DNA from: Candidatus Dadabacteria bacterium
GTDB taxonomy: Bacteria > Desulfobacterota_D > UBA1144 > Nemesobacterales > UBA2774
Assembly (NCBI GenBank): GCA_003229065.1
Contig: QIHJ01000232.1
Coordinates: 1-5,332 of the forward strand
Reading direction: 5' to 3'
Length of the DNA: 5,332 bases
Every line of letters begins with the position of its first letter. Position 1 is the stretch's first letter. The translations under genes were made by a program, and so were the position numbers. Positions 1 through 5,332 of the stretch are shown piece after piece. The notes under the pieces are model-generated. The model saw only the letters and a program-made list of their open reading frames with translations, did not search any database and was not told where the DNA came from.

Positions 1-326
1 AGGGCTCGGAGTTTGCCAAAACCAAAGGTCTATTCAAAGAATTTCACGAGGGTGTTTATGAGGCTTATTTTAAGAAAGGACTGAACATCGCTGATATGAA
101 TATACTTCTTGAAATAGGCTCTATTGCCGGTTTGGATGAAGCTGAATTAAAAGAGGTGCTAAAGAGTAGAAGTATGTATGAGAAGATAGAGGACAACAGG
201 CAGGAAGCTCGGAATAACAGTATTTTGGGTGTACCTACATATATATTCGGTAAATTCCCGTTACATGGTTACCAACCCACCGAAACATTCAGAAAAATAA
301 TCCAAAGGGCGTTTGAAAGATCTTAA
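1..326 (+). CDS. DsbA/FrnE-family thioredoxin-fold oxidoreductase, C-terminal part
   Basis: Partial gene whose 5' end lies outside the window. The first whole codon is at position 3, the frame is open from there, and it stops at TAA 324-326, leaving 107 residues. The visible part matches the end of the DSBA-like thioredoxin fold (the group containing FrnE and 2-hydroxychromene-2-carboxylate isomerase). A helical insert carries AYFKKGLNIAD and IAGLDEAELKEVL. Next comes the cis-proline loop GVPTYIFG, then GYQPTETFRKII, which corresponds to the usual 'G-x-Q-P-x-E' ending. The cis-Pro loop packs against the catalytic site in this fold. A CxxC or other active site would be in the missing N-terminal part, so disulfide chemistry versus isomerase activity cannot be decided. 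The ATG at 96 lies inside the fold and is not the start. The gene converges on the barrel gene at 451-1989. Confidence 0.85.
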   Translation, partial: GSEFAKTKGLFKEFHEGVYEAYFKKGLNIADMNILLEIGSIAGLDEAELKEVLKSRSMYEKIEDNRQEARNNSILGVPTYIFGKFPLHGYQPTETFRKIIQRAFERS

Positions 327-331
327 AACAT

Positions 332-369
332 AAAAAAACCCCTTCTCCCGCACTAGGCAAGAGAAGGGG
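332..369 (-). terminator. Rho-independent terminator for the 512-aa barrel gene
   Basis: A perfect 9-bp GC-rich stem, CCCCTTCTC (339-347) with GAGAAGGGG (361-369), encloses a 13-base loop. An A7 run at 332-338 becomes U7 right after the stem when read on the minus strand, the direction of transcription leaving the gene at 451-1989. On the plus strand the bases after the stem (CATTAAAACTTTT) make a poor U-tract, so function in that direction is less certain. Confidence 0.75.
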
Positions 370-385
370 CATTAAAACTTTTACT

Positions 386-427
386 AGGTGAGCCGTATAG
401 TAACTGGCCACCTGGTTGTTTTTATTT
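386..427 (+). terminator. Probable rho-independent terminator for the oxidoreductase gene
   Basis: AGGTG (386-390) pairs with CACCT (409-413). Inside it, GCC (392-394) pairs with GGC (406-408). This gives an 8-bp stem with one bulged A (391) and an 11-base loop. A T-rich tail, GGTTGTTTTTATTT, follows at 414-427 on the plus strand. Orientation and position fit termination of transcripts from the DsbA-like gene that pass the first hairpin. The bulge and the offset of the T-tract make it weaker than the hairpin at 339-369. Confidence 0.55.
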
Positions 428-450
428 GAAGAACTGATCTATGAAGATCA

Positions 451-1989
451 TTAACCTACCCTGGACTGTCCAAGGAGTTTCGCTATAGTTGGTATCACCT
501 CAGCCGCCTGTGCGGCGAGCAGTTGATCCAAGCTGTCTCCGGTGAAAACAACACCACCTATAAGATCGAAGCTAACTCCCGGATGAATATGCCAGGTAAG
601 CGTACCTTCAACCTCAGTACCCATGTAGGCATCAACGCTGTCAACTACTGTACCAGATCCGAGTATACCGTTAACTTCTACGTTATTGGTCTGCTCGTTG
701 AAAGCAACGAGTACCTGCGGAGTGAAGGAAATGGAATCAATAAGCTTAACAGTTGCCCATAACCTTGCATAGTAAGCGTTTATAACGCTACCTTCCTGCT
801 GATACAAGTTAGGTATCATGTGCTTGAAGAGAAGGTTATCGATGTTGTAAGCCGGGTTAAACATAAGCCCACTACCGTTACCAGTTAATGAGCCGGTGTT
901 TGCATTGTCACCCTGCGCCCAACCGAACTCAGCAGCAACGATCTTAAGCGGCCATCCCGGATAAACTTCTGCGCGGGCAGCCCAAATCCAGCTAAGATCT
1001 ATATCTACATCGAAGCCGTCTCCTATGCCTGTACCTTGAAAGTTAATTTCACCCTGCCAAGCCTGGAACTCACCAACCAGTCTCCAAAGGTCAGTTTTAA
1101 TATCAAGCAGACCTGAGAAAAGGGTTAACCTGTCAAGATCGATACCGCTAACAGCTGTACCACCTAGCGGTGGGGCAGCGGGTGTGGATCCCAGACCGAG
1201 TGTTAGGTTGGTCTGGCTAATGTATGGGAATACATAACCACCTAAGGTAAAGTTAGTTCCCATAACGTTCGGGTTGTTGAAGATAAGAGCAACCGCTCCA
1301 CCGTCCCATCCGTCACCGCCGCCGGCAACAACTGAATTACCCTGCGTGAATCTATCAGTAACGAATACGAACGTTAAGGAAGACGATCCTGCAGCAAATG
1401 ACTTAAGATACAGGAACCTGTCAAGTACAAAACCGAGGTCGGAATAAGGATCCCAACCACCGTTTGCCAGGATACCGATACCCCAGTCAAAAGGCTGACG
1501 GCCAATTCTTAAGAAACCGAGATTGTGCGGAAGCACTATATCGGCATGCAACATTCTGACATTAAAAAATCCAGGATCGTCAATTGCACCTGGACCAGTC
1601 AGAAGCGCTCCTCTGAATCTATCACTGAACGACAAGCTAGAGTTAATAACCGTGCTTCGTCCACCGACGAACTCAGATGTAGCTCCACCCCAGATGTTAT
1701 TATCGAACACGTTTAACTGTGCCCTGATAGTAACAGCGTCGCTAAGAACTAGCTGTGGGGTTAAACGCAGAGTGGTATCTGCGAAAAAGATGTTGTCATT
1801 ATTATCGTTAAATCCGAGCTGCTTCGCGTTGGTATTGCTCAACGCAGAAATAAAGGTTGCGTTTCCTATGAAACGCGCTCTAGTCCTCATAAAGCTAGGA
1901 AAGCCGCCTAGGGTGAGCTCTACTGCAATAGTAGGAGCGGCCATGGAAAGAGCCAATAAAAACATAATAAGCCATTTGGCTTTATTCAT
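451..1989 (-). CDS. Outer-membrane beta-barrel protein (porin-like), 512 aa
   Basis: The protein starts with a classical signal peptide: MNKAKW, then a hydrophobic core LIMFLLALSMAAPTIA, with likely cleavage near residue 22. The mature chain alternates hydrophobic and polar residues, with many Gly/Asn/Asp-rich turns and aromatic girdle residues, as in a large outer-membrane barrel. The segment at about 160-190 (RIGRQPFDWGIGILANGG, then DPYSDLGFVLDRF) and FNPAYNIDNLLF at about 377-388 recall barrel families such as the deltaproteobacterial TIGR04551-type proteins and alginate-export-like porins. That family link is from memory and is tentative. The substrate is unknown. The protein ends ...LLGQSRVG after an Ala-rich hydrophobic stretch, not with the usual terminal Phe/Trp of a barrel protein. 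The ATG at 1987-1989 is supported by a strong Shine-Dalgarno sequence at good spacing. The gene appears to be a single unit with its own promoter and terminator. Confidence 0.8.
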   Translation of the reverse strand: MNKAKWLIMFLLALSMAAPTIAVELTLGGFPSFMRTRARFIGNATFISALSNTNAKQLGFNDNNDNIFFADTTLRLTPQLVLSDAVTIRAQLNVFDNNIWGGATSEFVGGRSTVINSSLSFSDRFRGALLTGPGAIDDPGFFNVRMLHADIVLPHNLGFLRIGRQPFDWGIGILANGGWDPYSDLGFVLDRFLYLKSFAAGSSSLTFVFVTDRFTQGNSVVAGGGDGWDGGAVALIFNNPNVMGTNFTLGGYVFPYISQTNLTLGLGSTPAAPPLGGTAVSGIDLDRLTLFSGLLDIKTDLWRLVGEFQAWQGEINFQGTGIGDGFDVDIDLSWIWAARAEVYPGWPLKIVAAEFGWAQGDNANTGSLTGNGSGLMFNPAYNIDNLLFKHMIPNLYQQEGSVINAYYARLWATVKLIDSISFTPQVLVAFNEQTNNVEVNGILGSGTVVDSVDAYMGTEVEGTLTWHIHPGVSFDLIGGVVFTGDSLDQLLAAQAAEVIPTIAKLLGQSRVG

Positions 1990-1997
1990 CTCTCCTT

Positions 1998-2006
1998 ACC
2001 TCCTTT
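1998..2006 (-). promoter_or_regulatory. Ribosome binding site fixing the start at 1989
   Basis: The minus strand reads AAAGGAGGT, a near-perfect anti-16S match, 8 bases before the ATG. A second purine-rich stretch (AAGGAGAG) lies between it and the start. This supports high translation of the 512-aa barrel protein and the chosen start. Confidence 0.75.
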
Positions 2007-2032
2007 GGTTTGGTTTTTAAAGTTCTGAGCTT

Positions 2033-2061
2033 ACTTTATATAAATTAAATACTTTTGTCAA
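2033..2061 (-). promoter_or_regulatory. Sigma70-type promoter of the 512-aa barrel gene
   Basis: On the minus strand a perfect -35 box TTGACA (2056-2061) is followed after 17 bases by TAAAGT (2033-2038). TATAAA (2035-2040) is an alternative -10 box at 15 bases. The region between is strongly A/T-rich. Transcription would begin near 2025, giving a leader of roughly 35 bases with the strong ribosome binding site. No operator-like inverted repeat was seen over it. Confidence 0.65.
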
Positions 2062-2290
2062 GAGGTTTCTTCACCTAATTCACAGTACCCCTTGAATCTT
2101 CTCTCCGATTCTTTGATTCTACCACATTCTGATTAAAAATCTAGCTCTAATTTTATATTTATGAAAAATTCTTCATATGGCCCTTTAATACAGCCTTTCA
2201 ACTTAAGGTACCCGATAATACAGCTTAGTAAACTCTACTTTAACCATTACTTAACATGTAATCAATATTCGATTGCCATCATTGAGCATT

Positions 2291-2990
2291 ATGAAGCTAA
2301 TTATACTATCCGACATACACGCGAACTGGCAGGCACTTGATGCTGTATTAAACAAAGAAAACTACGATGGACTAATATTTCTGGGCGATGCAGTGGATTT
2401 GGGCCCCGATCCGGGAAACTGTGTAAGGTTTCTCATGAGCTCATCAAACCGCAGGTTTTGGGCTGTCAGAGGTGACCATGACTATGAAATGGCTTATGGT
2501 TTAAACAGTAAATGCGCTCAGGAGCTAAGAGATATATCGGTAATCTCAAGGGATTGGGGGGGGAGGGCTATCTTAGCGGGGAGGAAGTCGGATTCCTAAG
2601 AAGACTGCCTGCTTTGAGCAGTTTTAGCATTGACGCCGAGGATTTCGAGCTGGTACACGGCTCTGAGCTCGGTCCCGGAAAGATTAAGGGCTTTTACGAG
2701 AGAACCTGCCAGAGAATGAACACAGAAGATTTATACTCACAGGCCATTCACATAAACCCTGTATAAAGAACTACGGTAATACTACAATTCTTAATCCGGA
2801 CTCGGTCGGCCAGCCGCGCGATTTCAACCCAAGCGCTTCATACGCCGTTATAGAAGACGGCGAGGCCGGGATTAATAGAGCAAATTACTATATAGAAAAA
2901 ACCTTAGAGGGTCTGGAACAAAGCTCTATGCCGGCTCATGTCACAGGAAAGTTAACCTCTATACTAATACACGGCGGAATAGTTAATTGA
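2291..2990 (+). pseudogene. Calcineurin-like metallophosphoesterase, split by two frameshifts
   Basis: Three frames together encode one phosphoesterase of about 232 aa, a usual size for this single-domain family (Metallophos_2/YfcE-like). The metal-binding motifs come in order. Frame 2 has SDIHAN (near residue 8), FLGDAVDLGPDP, and RGDHD (the usual GNHD with Asn changed to Asp). Frame 1 has LSGEEVGFLRRLP and LVHGSE. Frame 3 has LTGHSHKP, then LNPDSVGQPRD and ASYAVIED, ending at TGA 2988-2990. The first break lies at or near the G8 run (2556-2563): nine or six G would restore the frame. The second lies between 2688, after a frame-3 stop at 2685-2687, and about 2735. The GAGAGA repeat at 2698-2703 is a good candidate, since removing AG or adding one base joins the frames. 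As written the gene makes only a truncated protein. ATG 2291 gives the normal family N-terminus MKLIILSDIH. An in-frame TTG at 2273 is less likely. The ribosome binding site is weak, and no clear promoter is visible. Confidence 0.85.
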
Positions 2991-3010
2991 TAAATATATG
3001 CTGTTTATCA
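2988..3010. repeat. A/T-rich inverted repeat between the phosphoesterase and porin genes
   Basis: TGATAAA (2988-2994) and TTTATCA (3004-3010) form a 7-bp stem with a 9-base loop, starting at the stop codon of the phosphoesterase. It lies between convergent genes and could act as a weak bidirectional 3' hairpin. It has little GC and no following U-tract, so a terminator role is doubtful. Confidence 0.3.
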
Positions 3011-3067
3011 TAGTGCATAAACAATTCCCGGGATTGCCGTATGTTAACCTCATGTCCGATTTAAATC

Positions 3068-4408
3068 CTAAAAGTAAGCTTGAAACTGTATCCTTAACAC
3101 TTTTTGATCCTCATCCGGGACCCCTTGGGTGAATGTATTGTTTATGAACGAATAGCCGAGCTGTACCTTCCAGTTGTTATTTTTTGAAAAATAAATATTT
3201 ATTCCGGGCGTTAGCTCCAAACTGGTATCTATAAGAACCTCTTCAGCTCCGACTGCCTCAGGAGAGGTATCATATAATATATACGCCCACCTCCCTGCAA
3301 TCTCTATTAAATCCGCCACCAAGAATACTCCGGTTTGAATACGAAACCCCTGATCGTATACGGTCTCCCCGCCGCCTTCGTCAGGGTCTATCCACCTGCC
3401 GAGGTAAGAGGCCTCGACGTTATACCCGGGCAGCTTATATGTAGCGTCCGCAGCAATTGATACTACACCGCCCCGGACTATCCCCAATTCATCAAACCTC
3501 TCTACCAAAGCTCCTGAATCGGGCGTTTTCCCCCTTATGTCCAAATCAGGTATCCCCACAAGGGCCGCTCCAAAAACAAATACGGGCACTTTAGTAAAAT
3601 CCGGTACCAGCTTGTAGTCTCCACCCGACGGGAAACTCCCGTTACTGTATTTTAATGTTCCTCCAAAATTTAACTGGACCCTAGCCGCGAATAAATTGGA
3701 GCCTATAGCCGTCCCCTCTTCCGTTCCCTGTATTCCGGCACCGCCAAATACACCCGCACCATATACCATGTGTTTACCTAAAAAACCGTACAACGAGACG
3801 CCTCTATCCCTTGCATAAGCAAACTCCGTATTTACAATAGAGCGCTCGACAAACAGAAGAGATGTTGATGAGTTTAACTCTTCTCTGTTAAAAGGGACTT
3901 TAAACTGCCCGACCCTTGGAAAAATCTTCTTAAAATAGACTGCGTCAATATAGGCATCCTTAAGTTGTATTCCGCTTGCGTCTCCCAGCTGATCCAATTT
4001 TATATTGTCTCTGCTGACCTGGAGAACATATCTGAGCCACGGCCTAAAAGCGTGGCCGTCTAACTTCAACCTCAACCTTCTAAGAAAGAAATCCGTATCC
4101 GTACTATTAGTATCGTCATCGGTTACAGAAAATTGAACCTGAACGCGAGTTCTGGCCCTGATCCTAAAATTTCCGTTTTTCGACTCAAAAACAAGACCGT
4201 CGTCATAGTGAGACCTGAAGTAGTTATAGATTGCTTTGGGCTTAGATAAAAAATTGCCGTGATGCGCGTCGCCGGATTCATCATGTTCGGCACTTAACTC
4301 TTCCTTCGTTTCCGGGTCATCTGGCTCACCGGTCTCCGCCTGGGAATAGGCACCAGACATAGATACCATAATCATTGAAAATACCAGCATACTTAATAAA
4401 GATTTCAT
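3068..4408 (-). CDS. Porin_O_P family (OprO/OprP-like) outer-membrane porin, 446 aa
   Basis: Complete gene. A signal peptide (residues 1 to about 24, hydrophobic core LLSMLVFSMIMVSMSGA, likely cut near AYSQA) precedes an acidic, His-containing linker (about 25-52). The barrel begins near FESKNGNFRIRARTRVQVQF. Family hallmarks follow: FLRRLRLKLDGHAF (about 108-121), LKDAYIDAVYF, RVGQFKVPFNREELNSS (165-181) and FVERSIVN (186-193). The chain ends in QFQAYF, with the terminal Phe expected of a substrate for the BAM assembly machinery. Known members are trimeric channels selective for phosphate or polyphosphate, but the Arg/Lys residues that set selectivity cannot be judged here, so the substrate is left open. 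The ATG at 4406-4408 has GGGAG 6 bases upstream. The gene lies directly downstream of a truncated paralogue on the same strand. The roughly 300-base gap and a possible promoter suggest separate transcription. The terminator is not obvious. Confidence 0.88.
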   Translation of the reverse strand: MKSLLSMLVFSMIMVSMSGAYSQAETGEPDDPETKEELSAEHDESGDAHHGNFLSKPKAIYNYFRSHYDDGLVFESKNGNFRIRARTRVQVQFSVTDDDTNSTDTDFFLRRLRLKLDGHAFRPWLRYVLQVSRDNIKLDQLGDASGIQLKDAYIDAVYFKKIFPRVGQFKVPFNREELNSSTSLLFVERSIVNTEFAYARDRGVSLYGFLGKHMVYGAGVFGGAGIQGTEEGTAIGSNLFAARVQLNFGGTLKYSNGSFPSGGDYKLVPDFTKVPVFVFGAALVGIPDLDIRGKTPDSGALVERFDELGIVRGGVVSIAADATYKLPGYNVEASYLGRWIDPDEGGGETVYDQGFRIQTGVFLVADLIEIAGRWAYILYDTSPEAVGAEEVLIDTSLELTPGINIYFSKNNNWKVQLGYSFINNTFTQGVPDEDQKVLRIQFQAYF

Positions 4409-4414
4409 CTCTTA

Positions 4415-4419
4415 CTCCC
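4415..4419 (-). promoter_or_regulatory. Ribosome binding site of the 446-aa porin
   Basis: GGGAG on the minus strand lies 6 bases before the ATG at 4408. The match is moderate, the spacing is good, and it supports the chosen start in front of the signal peptide. Confidence 0.5.
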
Positions 4420-4428
4420 AATAAGTAA

Positions 4429-4662
4429 GATGATTTTAGCTTAAGGAGTTTGAGAATCAAAATAAATGTCACTAACTCAGACGAATATACGTGTTTCCTT
4501 GCAGAACACTATTTTGAACACATAGCGCCCGATTCGGAGTGAGAACAACCCTATGCTACAATTCTTATTAAGACTGAAAAACAAATGAACCAGGCGCCTG
4601 AGCTGGTATCAGAGGCCGGGTTTAGAGGTATCGGAGCCAGAACAAAAAGGGAGATGATATAA
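4429..4662 (+). pseudogene. Unidentified decayed coding remnant between the two porins
   Basis: This is what I can see in the roughly 300-base gap between the porin genes. One plus-strand frame (codons starting at 4429) is open to TGA 4540-4542, then open again to TAA 4660-4662, without a convincing start codon. Before the TGA it reads ...FLAEHYFEHIAPDSE. After it comes EQPYATILIKTEKQ, then PELVSEAGFRGIGARTKRE. The composition resembles a real soluble protein, with helical segments and a 'SEAGFRGIG' turn, more than random reading. I do not recognise the family. Reading the TGA as a mutated TGG would give one piece of about 77 residues. The remnant is opposite in strand to both neighbours and overlaps the possible porin promoter. 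It could also be chance, since the stretch is short. Confidence 0.3.
4433..4460 (-). promoter_or_regulatory. Possible sigma70-type promoter of the 446-aa porin
   Basis: The minus strand reads TTGATT (4455-4460), a 16-base spacer and TAAAAT (4433-4438). The -10 box matches five of six consensus bases and the -35 box four of six. Position fits a short leader before the porin ATG at 4408. It is a moderate match in A/T-rich DNA and could be fortuitous. Confidence 0.38.
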
Positions 4663-4710
4663 TTTAAGGAGAGAGGATTAAATATCCATGCTCTTGGATT
4701 CATATCATAC

Positions 4711-5332
4711 TTAGAAGTACGCTTGGAGCTGAGCCCTTACTACATTCGAGTCAATATCAGACCCGCCCTGTGTAAATTCCTGGCGCAGGAAAGAATATTG
4801 AAGCTGAACCTTCCATCTGTGGTCCTCTGATATGTAATAGTTAATTCCAGGCGTGAGGGCCCAAGCTGTATTCTGAACGCTCGTATCAGCAGGTACAACG
4901 TTAGAGCCGGTATCAAAATCTATATACGTAAACCTTCCGACAAATTCAAGGGTTTTCGGCATGGCGAATACTCCGGCCTGTACGTTAAAACCCTGGTCAT
5001 AAGCCGTACTCCCGCCGCCTTCTTCAGGATTTATCCACCTGCCGTAATACGATCCCTGAACATTAAAGACGTGCATTTTGAAATTTATATCTCCTGTTAT
5101 GGACGTCAAATTCGCTTGTGTTATTCCTAACTCTTCAAATCTGTCCGTCAAAAGAGGATTAGGTGACTTTCTCTCTATATTTAACCCCGGTATACCGGCT
5201 GCGGCCAGGCCGATGACAAAAGTGAGCTTTTTGGCAAAGTTCGGTACGATTTTATAGGCTTTAGCCGTAGGGAATGTCGAACCGGGACTGAATTTGAAAC
5301 CTTCTCCTCCCAAACCTAACTGAACCCTGCCC
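4711..5332 (-). CDS. Porin_O_P family (OprO/OprP-like) outer-membrane porin, C-terminal part
   Basis: Partial gene whose 5' part lies beyond the right edge. The frame is open through the last whole codon (5329-5331), and the TTG at 5311-5313 is an internal Leu, not a start. About 206 C-terminal residues are visible. They align nearly end to end with the last 206 or so residues of the porin at 3068-4408. Shared blocks include RVQL, RF-ELGI, GRWI-P-EGGG-T-YDQGF, LTPGIN-Y-S, WKVQL-YSF, FTQG and a QAYF C-terminus. The terminal Phe is the normal barrel signal. The signal peptide and the N-terminal hallmark strands are outside the window. The family assignment rests on the complete paralogue. Same strand and order suggest a tandem duplication that has since diverged. 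No strong terminator follows the stop at 4711-4713. Confidence 0.85.
   Translation of the reverse strand, partial: GRVQLGLGGEGFKFSPGSTFPTAKAYKIVPNFAKKLTFVIGLAAAGIPGLNIERKSPNPLLTDRFEELGITQANLTSITGDINFKMHVFNVQGSYYGRWINPEEGGGSTAYDQGFNVQAGVFAMPKTLEFVGRFTYIDFDTGSNVVPADTSVQNTAWALTPGINYYISEDHRWKVQLQYSFLRQEFTQGGSDIDSNVVRAQLQAYF

Noticed and set aside
435..450. Small hairpin TGATCT-ATGA-AGATCA abutting the stop codon of the barrel gene
   Set aside because: The stem has only 6 bp with low GC and no following U-tract on either strand. Stronger terminators lie just beyond.
523..762. Plus-strand open frame of 79 codons
   Set aside because: Lies wholly antisense inside the 512-aa barrel gene, has no ribosome binding site and no protein-like motif.
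1523..2020. Plus-strand open frames of 165 and 63 codons (1523-2020 and 1525-1716)
   Set aside because: Both are antisense to the signal peptide and N-terminal half of the barrel gene, whose own start, ribosome binding site and promoter are well supported.
2186..2224. Direct repeat TAATACAGC at 2186-2194 and 2216-2224, 30 bases apart
   Set aside because: Nine-base repeats are expected by chance in A/T-rich intergenic DNA, and there is no third copy or palindromic symmetry to suggest an operator.
2161..2340. Plus-strand 59-codon open frame starting ATG at 2161
   Set aside because: It has no Shine-Dalgarno sequence, its composition looks untypical of protein, and its end overlaps the well-supported phosphoesterase start in another frame.
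4666..4714. AAGGAGAG followed by ATG at 4688 and an 8-codon open frame
   Set aside because: The spacing to the ATG is too long and the frame ends at once. It overlaps the stop codon of the minus-strand porin.
5311..5313. TTG as a start codon for the right-hand porin
   Set aside because: The frame stays open to the window edge, and the preceding residues (GRVQLGL) align with ARVQLNF of the complete paralogue, so this Leu is internal.

Overview
The window looks like chromosomal DNA from a Gram-negative bacterium. Three of its genes encode outer-membrane beta-barrel proteins: two have clear signal peptides, and two end in the terminal Phe typical of barrel proteins. The rest is housekeeping-like: a DsbA/FrnE-type thioredoxin-fold protein and a calcineurin-like metallophosphoesterase. 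The barrel motifs recall proteins from deltaproteobacterial and related environmental lineages. That is only a resemblance, and the taxon cannot be fixed from this sequence. I saw no tRNA, rRNA, CRISPR array, insertion sequence or phage gene.

Layout, left to right. Positions 1-326 (+) hold the C-terminal part of a DsbA-family oxidoreductase. It converges on a 512-residue outer-membrane barrel gene at 451-1989 (-). The 124-base gap between them holds two terminator-like hairpins. The one nearer the oxidoreductase has its U-tract on the minus strand, and the one nearer the barrel gene has its U-tract on the plus strand. The barrel gene has a strong ribosome binding site and a good sigma70-type promoter (2033-2061).

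Positions 2291-2990 (+) hold a metallophosphoesterase gene. All its family motifs are present but spread over three reading frames, so it carries two frameshifts, one at a run of eight G. It is either a pseudogene, a phase-variable gene or a product of sequence error.

The right half (3068-5332) holds two tandem minus-strand genes for Porin_O_P-type (phosphate-selective OprO/OprP-like) porins. The left copy is complete (446 aa). The right copy runs off the window, and only its C-terminal half is seen. They are clear paralogues. The roughly 300-base gap between them holds a plus-strand stretch that reads like decayed coding sequence with an in-frame TGA.

The genes do not form an obvious pathway. 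The common theme is cell-envelope transport, with a local porin duplication and several broken reading frames. I found no convincing new multi-gene system. The points most worth checking are the doubly frameshifted phosphoesterase, the porin pair and the unidentified remnant between them.
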